64,000 nt of DNA from Durusdinium trenchii (GCA_963970005.1 CAXAMN010001214.1:173488-237487); one strand, 5' to 3'; numbered from the stretch's first letter, positions 35,195-46,243 are shown. Notes: generated by a model from the letters alone, not told the origin. Numbers and translations: made by a program.

Positions 35195-35645
35195 CTCGGA
35201 ATTCGGACGGTTTCCGAATGCGGCAAGTGTGGAAGAATCCGCACAAGAAGACGGACTCAGATGAGTCGTGTTTCTGGTCCAGACATGTCCGGTGTTGCCA
35301 ACGTTGCTTCAGGATGTTTGAGCCATGTCGATGTTGGAAAGAGGAGGCAGTGGTCGATCATGGATGGAGGCAGTGGTCGATCATCTGCACCACACCGATC
35401 AACCTCTCAGCCCCAAATCCCTCATTGCGGCTTCCCTCAAAAGGTGAAAGTATAAACCCCTTGAAACCCAGACCCTTTTTTGACGCGACTTGGAGGGAAG
35501 CCCAGCCCTTCTTTTGAGATATGTATAGATGTGTATAGGAGGGAGACCCCTGCCTGAATTGTCCGAACCTAACCCACGGGGGGTGCAGAAAATTCTGGGA
35601 GGTCAGAGCTCCCCAGAGCTCCCCGATCGATCTATCTCGTCGCAC

Positions 35646-35708
35646 CTGCGGCCGCGCGAGGCCGCTGATGGCCGCCGTGCCGGCCGCCGCCACATAGGCG
35701 CGCGTCGC
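35646..35708 (-). CDS. Alanine-rich repeat exon
   Basis: This is a 21-codon phase-0 exon, acceptor CGCGCAG, donor GTGCGA. It encodes ATRAYVAAAGTAAISGLARP Q, with SGLARPQ in the place of GMSPxx. Confidence 0.6.
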
Positions 35709-35929
35709 CTGCGCGAAAGTTCGGTTCAGGAGGTGTTTTTGGTTTGCCCGGAATTGGCTTTAGCTCCAGTTGGGAGAGTGGTTAGAACTTCTCCCCCATC
35801 CTGTTGGTTCTCACATCTGGAATGGGCTCAAGTGACTCATATTCAGCAAGTTGTTGAAGTGGTGCTCTCTTGATAGGCTGTTTGGGTGACCAAACCAGTC
35901 AAACGGATATCAGCTCTCAATGAGCGATA

Positions 35930-36965
35930 GGCCAACCTACCACTTCAATAGCATCACCATGCGTCACCGTGCAAGTAATGCATTCTTGATGAGCTCCAGG
36001 TTGCCAATCTATGGCTTCAGAACGGTTGTTGGACCATCATGATGCAAATGATGCATGCGTGAGAGGACTGTAGGTTGCCAATTGCCAACTTACGTAGTCT
36101 CACCAGTGTTGTATGTCCCGCTACAACCAAATGCAGCGGCAGAAAGCAAACCTCGAGAAGTAGGTTCTTTCTTGACGGGCTGTATGTTGTCAACCAACAC
36201 CTTCAGCAGCGCGCGTGTCATGGTGCAAGCAGTGCTTTCTTGATGAGCTGCAGGTTGCCAACCTACACGAGCTGCAGGTTGCCAACCTACACCTTCAGCA
36301 GCACGTGTCATGGTGCAAGCAGGGCTTTCTTGATGAGCTGTAGGTTGCCAACCTACACNNNNNNNNNNTTCATTGATGAGCTGTAGGTTGCCAACCTACA
36401 CCTTCAGCAGCGTGTCATGGTGCAAACCAGCGCTTCATTGATGAGCTGTAGGTTGCCAACCTGCACCTTCAGCAACATGTGTCATGGTGCAAGCAGCGCT
36501 TCATTGATGAGCTGTAGGTTGCAAACCTACAGCTTCAGCAATGTGTGTTTGTGTGTGTGTGTGTTTGCATGTCAAAATGCAAGGCATGCATTCATGATGG
36601 AAGGGCGATTGCCAACGAAGGGCTTCAGAACGTTGGCCAGCGATGATGCACATGATGCATGCATGATGAACTGTAGGTTGCCAACCTACACTTTCAACAG
36701 CGTGTGTTAGAGCATCACGGTACAAGCATGCTTTCTTGATAGACTGTAGGTTGCCAACCCACAGCTTCACCAGTGTGCGTTAGCATGTCACCGTGCAAGT
36801 CAATGCATTCTTCATGGCCCGCAGCTGTCCACCTGCGGCTTCAGCAATATCTTTCGCAGCGTGTTTTGGCACGTCATAACGCGATCATGATTCAGCTTTC
36901 TTGATGAGCTGCGGGTTGCAAAGCTACAGTTTCAGCATCGTGTGCCCGCACATCAACATGTACTT
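35930..36965. repeat. Tandem array of imperfect palindromes
   Basis: About 12-14 diverged units of 60-80 bp. Each has GATGAGCTGTAGGTTGCC with the complementary AACCTAC, then a CTTCAGCA segment and GTCATGGTGCAAGCAGCG-like sequence. The palindrome core GTAGGTTGCCAACCTAC is the best-kept part. A 10-base gap of N lies at 36359-36368. A GT run interrupts one unit near 36545. Confidence 0.9.
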
Positions 36966-37191
36966 GGTCTTTCTTTGTTCTGTTCGCAGGCTCGGCCAGA
37001 CTGCGAGGAATGCTCCATAGGCAAGACTTGTGGTTTCAGGCATCATGTGTAATCGAAAAGAAAAGACAACCTTTTTGGAATATTGCCATGTTTCTTGTTG
37101 TGTTCTGTTGTGGGGTTTAATTTATATTCCCATATTCCCAATTTCATAATCATCAGAATTTCTTGCCAGTTTTTGTGCTTTTCCTTTCACG

Positions 37192-37484
37192 TTAGTTTGG
37201 TGTTTGATACTCTCCTCGTGTCAATTGACTTGATGCTTGTTTATGATTGTTTCCACACATTGGACATTCAATTTTGAAATGGAGCTTATCTTCTTGCTCC
37301 ACTGATACTGTATGAGGTTCCTTTTTTCTATGGGAGTACTGTCTGGCATACCCTCTGAATCTATCTCGGTGTTTCTTCCTGTATCGGTTTGCGTCTAAAC
37401 ATAATTTACATTGCTTACATTCATTTTGAAAAAGTTCTATGGTTGAAAGACTTTACACGTGGAACATTGCTTTTTGTCAGCCAT
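37192..37484 (-). pseudogene. Cysteine-pair basic protein, one frameshift
   Basis: ATG at 37484 opens MADKKQCSTCKVFQP, then the frame breaks at a TAG near 37437. In the next frame it continues with NECKQCKLCLDANRYRKKHR and later KIECPMCGN, to TAA at 37192. Two CxxC pairs followed by a CxxCL-x-basic helix are typical of small zinc-binding proteins seen in algal giant viruses and relatives. A TATATA stretch lies about 30 bp upstream. One lost base explains the break. Confidence 0.5.
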
Positions 37485-37651
37485 AACATCCCTAGAGGTC
37501 TAAGGGGTATATAATGTCTTTAAACGTTGAATTGGGGTTCTCTTGTTGAGGGGGTTGGGGTTCAAAGGATTTGTTCACTATAAATTGAATACAATCGACC
37601 CACTTCCGGACTCAATCCCACCAATGTGAAAAGTAAAATCCTAACTTGATG

Positions 37652-38110
37652 TGTAAGGTTTATTTGTATCGTTCAGTTCATCCATTGCTAATGCCAAAAG
37701 AGTTTGATTTATGGCCATAGCATTGAAATAACCATTGCGGTTGAGTTCCTTACCACAATCAATGATGACTTCTTTATCCGTGAGGTGTTCATACATTCAT
37801 TTAATAATGTCAAACCTAACAAAGGAAAAGACTATCATCGTGGTCATTCCTTGGTCTTCTTTCAACCTATCAATTACTTTGAACTTTGAACCAAATGTGT
37901 TCCTTTCCTCATCATCAGGTGAAGGCATAAGATGAGATGAGACCTTACAAAATATATTATCTCTTCATCGTCTTGTTCTGTTTGTTTTCTTTCCCAGTCT
38001 TCATCTTCACTGTCACTTTCCAAATCAGCAATGACACCTACATTTTCAGCATTCAACCCATCAATACCTAATCGTTCAATTTCTTCAGTTGCAATCGCTG
38101 ATTGTTTGAA
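37652..38110 (-). pseudogene. Acidic protein relic
   Basis: The frame reads AENVGVIADLESDSEDEDWE and later, after frame damage and an in-frame TGA, YEHLTDKEVIIDCGKELNRN to a TAG. AT-rich codons and an acidic Ser/Asp/Glu tract are visible. No family is recognised. Confidence 0.4.
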
Positions 38111-38127
38111 GTGTCTCTCTTACTATT

Positions 38128-38400
38128 TGTAGGTATTTTGGGGGTACCCCCCATCGGGGTGTTGCGGACTGTCAGTATTTTGGATGCTCGGATTGAAATG
38201 CGACTAGATGTTGCTATCGGCCTCGTTTCTGGCCCACGTCATGATTTGGGCTATTTGTGCTTTTGATGTTGACTAGGATAAATCAAACTCTTCGAGTATT
38301 TTGTATAGGTCGTCCTGTTTGTGTTTAACAGTGTCATCGCCCTAGTCGGATGCTTCTACCTGATGGTAGGCGGTCTCTTGCGGTCTCTTTGTGCCTACCA
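38128..38400 (-). pseudogene. Relic frame interrupted only by TAG
   Basis: One minus-strand frame reads DDTVKHKQDDLYKILEEFDL, then STSKAQIAQIMTWARNEADS and SHFNPSIQNTDSPQHPDGGY, with three in-frame TAG codons and no frameshift over about 90 codons. Decay of CAG codons or unusual use of TAG in the source are both possible. Confidence 0.4.
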
Positions 38401-38662
38401 TTGATTATGCGTCCGCAGTCTTTTGACATAACGGTTTGGTAAGTGTTCCAACTCTTTAAGGTTCGTCCATATTCTTGTTCGCAAATAGTTGAAACATGTT
38501 GAAACCATATTTACAATAATCAACGTCATGAATCATAATAGTGACGTTGTTCATAATTCAAACCAGATGCATATATAGGTGGAAGTCATTCAAACCAAAT
38601 GATTAGGTGGTTGATGAACAAGAACTCCCCAGAACCCCCATGTTCCTATTCTTTCCCCCTGC

Positions 38663-38784
38663 CTGGCTCTGAGCATTCTGCCCTGCAGCCGTTGCAGCCT
38701 TCGTTGCAGCCTGACCGGCTGCCACCGCCTGCAGAATCAACTGCTGGACCATCAGACCCTCAACCATCCAGAACAAATGGCCAT
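38663..38784 (-). CDS. Alanine/glutamine-rich repeat exon
   Basis: After TTTGCAG on the minus strand the frame encodes FWMVEGLMVQQLILQAVAAG and QAATKAATAAGQNAQSQ, ending at a GC donor. A second CAG inside would give a shorter 27-codon phase-0 exon, nearer the length of its neighbours. Confidence 0.55.
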
Positions 38785-39436
38785 CTGCAAAGAGGAATGC
38801 ATTCTTTCACTGTTCAACACTTTTTCTGGAAGCCCTAGCTGAATGCCAAAGACCCCTAGCTGAATAAGTCAACAGGGTGCAGTCTCAACAGAGCTGAGAA
38901 AATGGCTCCAATACCTGCCGTTTTCAAGTACACCAAGTTTGTCTTCCTCTAATTTGCATCTCCAGAACTCTCCAGCCCTACCTGGTCTGCGATGGGTTGG
39001 CCCTGCGCCTGGGAGTTGCGGTGTAGAGAAGTGGGGTTCGGGTCAACATGGAGGAACTTTTCAGAAAAGGCTGGATCTGAAGAACACAATCCATACCAAA
39101 GGGATGACACATCAGGCGCTGACATCAGGCGGTGCCACCATGACGAGTTGGTTAAAAGAGCTTCCTCCCCGAGACCCCTTTGTTGGAAGGATCCTTTCCC
39201 CTCTCCTCCCCTATATAAAAATATATAAAAATGATCGATCGAAACAAAACTTGTTCGCATTGAAGTGGCCTCACTAGTCCTGGGGCTTGAAAACCCACCC
39301 CAAACGGTTGAGGTCGAGCGAAAACGACACGGGTCATGTGTTACGGAGCTCCCCGCTGCTCCAGCGCGGACGTCCTTTCTGGGACTCCTCCCAGAGCGCC
39401 GCCATTTCCGGCTTCGCCCTCCGACCTCCGCCGCGC

Positions 39437-39487
39437 CTCCGCCGCATTCTTGGCCGCCTGCGCCGCCTGGTCCGGGTTGGAGTTGGC
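39437..39487 (-). CDS. Alanine-rich repeat exon
   Basis: After CTCCACAG the frame encodes ANSNPDQAAQAAKNAAE with a GC donor after GAG. The frame stays open beyond (ARRRSEGEAG), so a longer exon is possible. It is the most upstream member of the alanine-rich series seen here. Confidence 0.55.
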
Positions 39488-40078
39488 CTGTGGAGCGGAG
39501 AAGCGCCGCGGAGCAGCCGCGCCCGTGCTCGCCCGAGCGCGGACAGAAGGACGACTTGGATGGAGGGGAAGACCGCTAAGCAGGGGAAGGAGGATGAAGG
39601 GAAGGAAGGTGGTAGATCCTTTATTTCAAGTGCTGACAGTGGGAGAATTGGAGGGAAACGTGTCCGAGGCTTCATGTCGAGGTGATGCCGGATGCCCTGA
39701 CTTCTCATGAATCAGTGTGTGAGATGAGATATCAAGGATTAGGTGTGAAAAAATGACACGAATATGCATGAACATGCGTGAACAGATTCATGACTGGAGA
39801 TTGCGGCCAACACTCCAAGAGTCCCAGGACTGAGTCTTTTTCTCCCTTTTCAGTGGAACATCAGATACATTCTGCTCCATTTGGACACCGCTTCTCGGTA
39901 AGGACATGTCAGCGACAGGTGTGATACGAGCCAAAAGGTACGATGTTTTTCAAGGGGATCGCACCTGTCACACCATTGTGAGTGGCAAATGTGATCCGTT
40001 CCACTGAAGGTCACAGGAAGGAACGCCTCCAAAAAAATTGAGGCTTTGAGAATCCGATCGAAGGAGTCGGCGTCTGAG

Positions 40079-40114
40079 GAATGGCATGAATGGCATGAAT
40101 GGCATGAATGGCAT
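40079..40114. repeat. 9-bp tandem repeat
   Basis: GAATGGCAT is repeated four times exactly. Confidence 0.95.
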
Positions 40115-40433
40115 GGCGAGGAATTCAACGAATGACCAGGTGGAACTCGATCCTGGTTGATGCGCGCCCTTCGGACGGCAATCGTACAAACTAACATGGA
40201 CCCGGGTCGAACGACACCCTCAGTCCAACTGTTTTCCTCTAGCTGCACCAGTGGTTTTCAGGGTCTATCTCAGTTTTCAGTGGGGTAGTCTTCTCTCAGA
40301 CTCGATATGCAACGAATTCCCGATAGACCGCCACATCTGTGGCCAGACGCTCTGGGAGTACTTGACAGGGTACTTGACAGTGGTTACTTGACCCCCGGCA
40401 ACTCTCCCCGCACCCGTCCCTCTAAGTGTCCGG

Positions 40434-40489
40434 ACTCCTGGCAAACACTGACTATACCACTCGTTGATGATGAAGCAGGTGCTTCCAGT
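40434..40489 (-). CDS. CBM1 second-half exon, left gene
   Basis: After GCGCCCAG on the minus strand the frame gives TGSTCFIINEWYSQCLPG. This is the C-terminal half of a fungal-type cellulose-binding module (CxxGxxCxxxNxxYSQCLP). Joined to the exon at 41342-41390 it completes the module with correct cysteine spacing. The protein would be expected to bind cellulose, plausibly of the theca; that role is inferred. Confidence 0.75.
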
Positions 40490-41341
40490 CTGGGCGCGAA
40501 CGGCACCACCCGCCGCGATAAGGCGGCCCGACACCGACACCGACACAAACGCCACGGCTTTTGGGAAGCTAAAGGGGACTAAAACACTGATCAAGGGCCA
40601 AAAAGGCCAACCTACAGAGGTTAAGTGACCTTCTAGGACCCTACAGGGGTACCTATAGGATAGTCTATAGGGTTCTTCAACCTCTGCTGGAATGGTACGG
40701 TATTCAGATCAACAAATGGACAAGGTCTGTTTCTTGCAACCAGCTGGTGATGCTGCGTCTGCGTGTCTATGTGAACACCCAAAAACAGGGCTCACCATGC
40801 CAAAAACCTGCAGCACAGAAGAAAGAGGAGCATGTGTGTGGGCAAACCTGCAGTTCTGGGGCAAAGGATCGGCAACACCCTTGGTTGACCTACCTCTAAG
40901 ACTCTAAGCTTAAGCCACCATGTTGTTGAGGCTCCAGGTTTTGACCCATTCCCGTATCATTCATGCTTCATTTCAACTCAAGTCCACCCAGAGTGAGACA
41001 GAAAGAGGGGCAGCCATCCTTGGTGACATGAATCAGCGATTGGAGCTCCAAAAAGGACTTCTGGTCGCATGTCCACAGTGTTCTCCATAGAAAAACAACA
41101 AAACTACAACCCCCAGGAGTTCCGCCCAAGTGAGTGGATGTTCTGGGCACCCCTGTACTCCACCCCTGTCCTCCAGGAGTTCCACCCCTGTCCTCCATGG
41201 AACTGCTGGCTACTGAGGTCCTTTTTCGAGTCGCCATCATCGATCTCATCCGTGAGTTTCCCCCCCTTTTTCTGTTTTCCGCTCCGGTGTGCACCGCTGG
41301 ACGATGCGTCCCGATGCGTGCGGTAGGCGCGAGCCAAACGC

Positions 41342-41390
41342 CTTGCAGTTCTTCACGCCCGTCCACTGCTTTCCGCCGCATTGCGCGTAC
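41342..41390 (-). CDS. CBM1 first-half exon, left gene
   Basis: The frame encodes YAQCGGKQWTGVKNCK, the N-terminal half of CBM1 (YxQCGGxxWxGxxxC). The donor is GC after AAG and the acceptor CTGCCAG. Splicing to 40489 yields NCKTGSTC, exactly the expected spacing. All four module cysteines and the QCGG core are present. Confidence 0.8.
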
Positions 41391-41949
41391 CTGGCAGCCG
41401 GTCTGGAAGGCGAACGGGTCCGTGCACCTGATCGTGCTCGAACCTGTGGCCGGTCGAGCATGCCAACCTACGGCCCCAAACCGGGGTCGGATGGACCATC
41501 CCCGTGGGCGACGACAGCTGTGCGGAACTTCACCGCCGAAGACGCTGCAAAGACCCCCACTTTTGACGAGGTTTAACCACGTTGCAGTCGACGCGTTTCG
41601 CGCAGAGTGTTCCAAGGTCATTGGACATGTGAAAGCTGCTTCGACTTGGAGCAAACGCTTTCGGAGCCGGGCTGCTTTTGAGACTTCCTCGTGCTTGCTT
41701 ACCAAATGGCAGGCCGCAAACTCTGCTATTTCACGCCCCCCAAGCCTCAAGGGGTTCTACATGGTACCATCCAAAATGGGGCGGTCTTATCCATCGCTAC
41801 AACTAACAAGTGCATGGCTACTAGTAAGGTCTTATCATATCCATCAAGATTCTACCTCAGTTGCCTCAGTTGCTGAAATAATGCACTCCCGCCCCCACTA
41901 CCGCTTCTGCCCCGACCTCCATCCTCCGGTCCCCCCCTGATTTCCGGTC

Positions 41950-42054
41950 GCACGGCAGCGCGGGCAGGTCGCGGTTCTGCTCCACCAGGACGTCGGCGGC
42001 CTGGCTCGAGGAGTGCAGTGGACAACCCTCGTGCCGTGGGTCGCATGGCACCAA
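41950..42054 (-). CDS. Cysteine-containing exon, left gene
   Basis: A minus-strand frame encodes CDPRHEGCPLHSSSQAADVL and VEQNRDLPALPCDRKSG. It lies between the cysteine-rich exons and the CBM1 exons and would supply the phase change needed between them. Borders are not fixed. Confidence 0.45.
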
Positions 42055-43015
42055 AGAATCACCTCTCTACTTGTCAGTATGTGTTGGTAGCGTCGGTGGA
42101 TCGTTCTGTGGGCAGACTAGCCTTGGAAAGTTCTGTTTGACCGAAAAAAGAGGAAGAAAGAGCAGATCCATGCCAAAGAACAACGGTGTTTCCAAGATTC
42201 CAACTCTGAGCTTCCAGGACGAGGGTTGTTTTTCGTGGACGAGCCAGCATTCTATTTCACGACGAAGCGAACTTCCAGACGCCGAAAGGGGCGAAGCAAT
42301 CGAATTCTTCCCCCTTTGTACCAGAGGCTATTCAGGGACCGGGACCCACCCGGTGTTCGCTTGGGGTTCCTGATTTTCTGGGATCGTCGGGTCCCATCGG
42401 GTCCTGGAAAACCTCTGGAATGGTCTCCCCCCAAGTAGCATCCGCAATACTCATGAGCTTGGCGAAGAGACCTGCACGACTCTCTTCCACCATTGGGGTG
42501 GCTGGTTCCGCCGCTGCCACCCGCCTGCCCCGTGGACCGAGTGGATCGCGCACGTCGGCCCCACATCGGATGGATGGTTTTTGGTGTCGTGCACATGGGA
42601 TGTTTGCAAGATCTTGTCCCCAGAGAGCTGAAATGCTGTAGAGGTTCTGCCTTCTCACATGACCGCGGGGGTCTATACCGGTGTCATTCTCCCCTTTTTG
42701 GGGGGGAGGGAGGGCACATGTGGGCACTTTAGATAGCTCGTTTCACAGAGGAGCTTCTTCCAAATGTGCCAATCACTGGGTCACAAGTTGAAACCAGGCC
42801 TTCTCGTGCTGAGTCTCAAACTTGAACCAGAAAATGGCCACTCCCACCAGCCCAATCGCCTTTTTGACATTGGGTGCTCAAACTAAGACATCAGTAAGTA
42901 CAGTGGTGTGAGAGCTTCGATGGCAGACCCCAAGAACTTGCTGCATGGAGCCCCGACATCAAAGACCTCCGGGCACCCCGTCCTCGGCCCGTCCTCGTCT
43001 CCCGTTGCCCGTCGC

Positions 43016-43088
43016 CTGCTCCGAGGCACTGCACTGGCACCGGGCGAACTCGCCCGAAGAGAAGGGCGAATCGCAGGTGAGCTCGAAC
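43016..43088 (-). CDS. Cysteine-rich domain exon 3, left gene
   Basis: CAG|G then 24 codons to a GC donor, encoding FELTCDSPFSSGEFARCQCS ASEQ. It matches the exon at 60764-60830 in the right-hand gene in start phase, end phase and the TC...CQC pattern. Confidence 0.7.
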
Positions 43089-43284
43089 CTGGAGCGAGCT
43101 AATCCCAGGTGGGCCATCCAGACTGTTAGTACGAAAAGAAACATTAAACGGTTGAACCGGAGACATCATCAGAATCATCATCTCCAGTTCCCTGGGTCCA
43201 GTGGATGATGGTGATGGTGATGGTGTTGCTGGAGAGCTCTTTCCGCCACTGTCTGCTGCCGTGGGGCTCATCTGGCGGCTGGGC

Positions 43285-43334
43285 ATCGCAGCTGTGAGTG
43301 AAGGCCTTCTGCGCAGAGAGGCACTTCAGACCGC
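43285..43334 (-). CDS. Cysteine-rich domain exon 2, left gene
   Basis: Acceptor TTGGCAG, then GC|GGT: the exon encodes GLKCLSAQKAFTHSCD and ends at a GC donor after GAT. The counterpart at 61269-61315 encodes LTCEKAFTSYLHSCD with the same phases and three bases less. Confidence 0.7.
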
Positions 43335-43684
43335 CTGCCAAGGTCGTTTCGGAAACATGAGAGGCACTCCACGTCTGTCTTCAGCCAGAAGAACCAGTCT
43401 CACCACGTCGTTTCAGCAAGAAGCCTTGAGGATGGTGTCTTCTCACAGGTCCGATCCCATCCACCTTCCGATCCCAGAATGATCTGGTCCAAACCCCCAT
43501 CAAAACCTCGCCAAGACAAGGTGCCACCCGAAGCAGGAGGATCTGTTCACGGGAAACAGGGGTCAACTTGAAGAAAATTCTGATCACATCCACATGCTGC
43601 AAACGTCACAATGTTCAGAAGACTCATGAATTTCACCACCAACCAGAAGTACCAGCTTGTAGACGTCGACATCCATTGACTGAC

Positions 43685-43729
43685 CTTGTGCTGCGCAGTA
43701 GGCGTTGCAGCTACCGAAGGAGGCCTTGG
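43685..43729 (-). CDS. Cysteine-rich domain exon 1, left gene
   Basis: The frame encodes KASFGSCNAYCAAQ G and ends CAA|G before GTCAGT. The first base joins GC of the next exon to make glycine. The right-hand gene ends its matching exon (CDSYCQDQG) at the same point with a GC donor. The upstream border could be CACCAG or lie further right. Confidence 0.65.
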
Positions 43730-44196
43730 CTGGTGATTCCCGAATCCCCGGCCCAGGGCAGGGCAGCTGTTCTTTTTCGGAGGCCCAAACAGGTAGCTGA
43801 GGCATCAAGGAGACACGACAGCTACGCGTGAGGCAGAAAAAAGAGGAGACACGATCACTCGCCAGACCACGCGTCGTTGGTGACCTCTGCTGTGCATCTT
43901 CGATTCCTTACCGCTGAGGACGTATGAACAAAATGAGAGCTTCTCATCACTCTTCTGAGCAAGAAGAATGGCACAAGCCGCCCGGAGGGGAAAAGGATCT
44001 TGATGGGTTTGGTTGGCCAGTTTCTATTGGTTTCTTGAGGGGGGATAGACCAAGGTCTTCAATCAACGATCAGACCTGTGCGACCTGTGCGACCTGCTTC
44101 ACCCCGTCGAGATCTCGGACAGTCCAAACGTGTGGCCTGGCAGTGCTTCCGGGCATGCGATTGGTCCATCTTCGAGCGACAAAATCATTAGACTCC

Positions 44197-44299
44197 CCCA
44201 GACACTCCATGGGACTGCCATAGGACTGCCGATCAATTGACCCCCAAAACCACCCCAATGTGGGCATATATGGCAGTCCCAGACAGGTCGTGTCTGGGT
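44197..44299. repeat. Small hairpin repeat, family 2, copy 2
   Basis: Inner arms GGGACTGCCATA and TATGGCAGTCCC are perfect inverted repeats (44211-44222, 44269-44280). The outer end GGTCGTGTCTGGGT is the reverse complement of the left end of the 8355-8471 copy. Confidence 0.75.
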
Positions 44300-44625
44300 C
44301 CCTGTCATAGATAGAAGTGCGAAGGTAGATCTCCAGCTATCCGATTGTCCTGTCGAAAGGAAACCGCGCCGTCCCGGTGATCACTTTGGGGATCACTCCA
44401 TTGATTGAATCCCTCCATGGTTCCGGTGCCTGGAGCTTACGCGCCTCTGGGAGCTTCGATCAAGATGATACAGATGTACTATCAAACATAGACCATACAT
44501 GATAGATGTATGCAGATCTTGGTAGCATCTGTATCAACCATATGATTCCCATCTGAAGCATCTCTATCTTCGCATCTCTAGATGTGCTGGCGGCCCGACT
44601 CTCTCCTCCCACCTCCGTGCTTGTC

Positions 44626-44727
44626 CTGCGCGCCATGCTCCTTCCTGGGTCGTCCCGCAAAGATGTTGGGCACCGTCACATCGCAGTCACCACAGATCTT
44701 CCCTCGGTCACCGGAGCTGCGCTCAGG
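44626..44727 (-). CDS. Candidate exon, left CBM1 gene
   Basis: The frame encodes SSGDRGKICGDCDVTVPNIF and AGRPRKEHGAQ with a GA donor after CAG. Two cysteines in CGDC and high GC codons support coding. It is ordered between the exons at 45.6 and 43.7 kb. Confidence 0.45.
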
Positions 44728-45532
44728 GAGGGGGAGGGTGATAATTGGGCAGGCAAAGAATGCCAAAGAACAATAAACTTTATTGAATAAAGTTGAATAA
44801 AGTGATAAATAAACACAACCTTCCAACAACTCAAGCAGCACCCCCAACTTCCCCAAATCCTCACCCTAAGTCACTCAAGGTGGTCCAAATAGGTCAAAAA
44901 AAGCATCCTGGCACCCCCTGCCCTACTCATCCGCTCTCTGTGGAAGCAATTCAGCTCCAAGCCCACGCCACTCCAGGTACTGTCGCTGCCACAGCGCACC
45001 TGTCGGAGACGGGTGGAGACGGGTGGAGACGCCTCTGGGGGTTTGGAAGCCCAAAAGGTGGAGAGGAGAAGATATCGCAATGCCAGGGATTAAAGACCCA
45101 AAATGGTTGGAAGACTCGGATGATACAGAGAAGAGGAGAAGTGGCTGGAATTCCAAATGGCTCATCTCAGGACGCAACAAGGACCCAGTGTTGAATTGGA
45201 GCGCAGTGGTTGAAAAGAAGGAGGAGAAAGTTCTGAAAAAGCAGCTACGAACCACCGTTTCGACGGACATGATGACCCGCCGTCAGCCAAGGTTGTTGGA
45301 GACTCATATATTGACGCTCACATTGACGCTGGTCACGATCGTCTTCAAGACCATGACTCCCTAGTAGAAACCGTGGTCTCACCATAGACCCACATAGACC
45401 CACATCTTCGTTTCGACTCCCTGGTTGTTCAAGACTCCCTGGTCTTAAGACAATGACTCTTCAAGACATGACTCTATGGTCCGCGACTTCTTCCATCCAT
45501 AGGACCCACACCTTCTCTCCGCCCATCGGCGC

Positions 45533-45639
45533 CTGCGTGGGAAGCCCGCGCTCCACGTCGGCGTGGGGGTAGCTCATGGGTAATACCGTGCCATCCTGGC
45601 CGTCGTTGGAAGAGGAATGGCAGGGCCAGGGCCGGTGCT
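45533..45639 (-). CDS. Candidate exon, left CBM1 gene
   Basis: After CCCAGCAG the frame encodes HRPWPCHSSSNDGQDGTVLP and MSYPHADVERGLPTQ, with a GC donor. The frame is also open upstream and downstream. No domain is recognised. Confidence 0.45.
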
Positions 45640-46243
45640 CTGCTGGGAGGGCTTGCGTGATGGCCGCCACTGCCGCCATTGTCCAGTTTCGTCTCCAGTC
45701 CGGGCAAAAATACGGCGGATCCTTTTAGAGGGGAGGCCTGGAACCAGGTCATTCCTGGGTGGAATGTCCATGCTTTCTTCCAGACATACAAATCGCAGGA
45801 TCTGTGACACACGAATTTTCGGATGTTTGGTATACCAACCGAGGTTGACGGACCCTAGTTAGTTCGACTATCCCAGTTGGGTACTCCAGGTTTTCCAGGT
45901 CCTATGGGTCCCGGTCATGGTCATGCCTCTCTTGGGAGCTCTTCAACTCTCTTCAGGGAATCCTCCACCGACGTCCGATTGGATCCAAACCAATCAAAAC
46001 ACTGCGCTGATCCTGACGCCGAACATCCAATGGGTTGAGTGGCAAACTCATTGGATGCCCCCCCACCCTACTGCAAGCCCCGCAGCTTGCGATCCAATCT
46101 CTTGCACCACCTACCCAAATTGTTTCCGTTTGTCATCATCCACACCTACCAGGCAGTGGTGAAATAGGTCATCTTTGGACTTTCAGGGCTATACCCACTC
46201 TGCTTCCCAAAAATCGCCGGCCACAGCCGGCACCAGAGTCTGC

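Larger units (their letters stand above)
37060..38600 (-). other. AT-rich island with virus-like decayed frames
   Basis: Base composition drops abruptly to clearly AT-rich compared with both flanks. Three minus-strand frames with protein-like sequence and AT-rich codons follow one another (38.4-38.1, 38.1-37.65 and 37.5-37.2 kb), all broken. The rightmost in transcription order has cysteine pairs and basic repeats reminiscent of proteins of large DNA viruses of algae. The block looks like inserted foreign DNA; the virus assignment is an inference. Confidence 0.6.

Noticed and set aside
35930..36965. Regularly spaced repeats resembling a CRISPR array
   Set aside because: Unit and spacer lengths vary, the spacers are related to each other, and the context is eukaryotic; it is a minisatellite with palindromes.
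45023..45364. Plus-strand frame of about 113 codons including SGRNKDPVLNWSAVVEKKEE
   Set aside because: Its composition is uneven, with a repeat-like tail (TLTLTLV), no domain is seen, and it faces against the surrounding exons.
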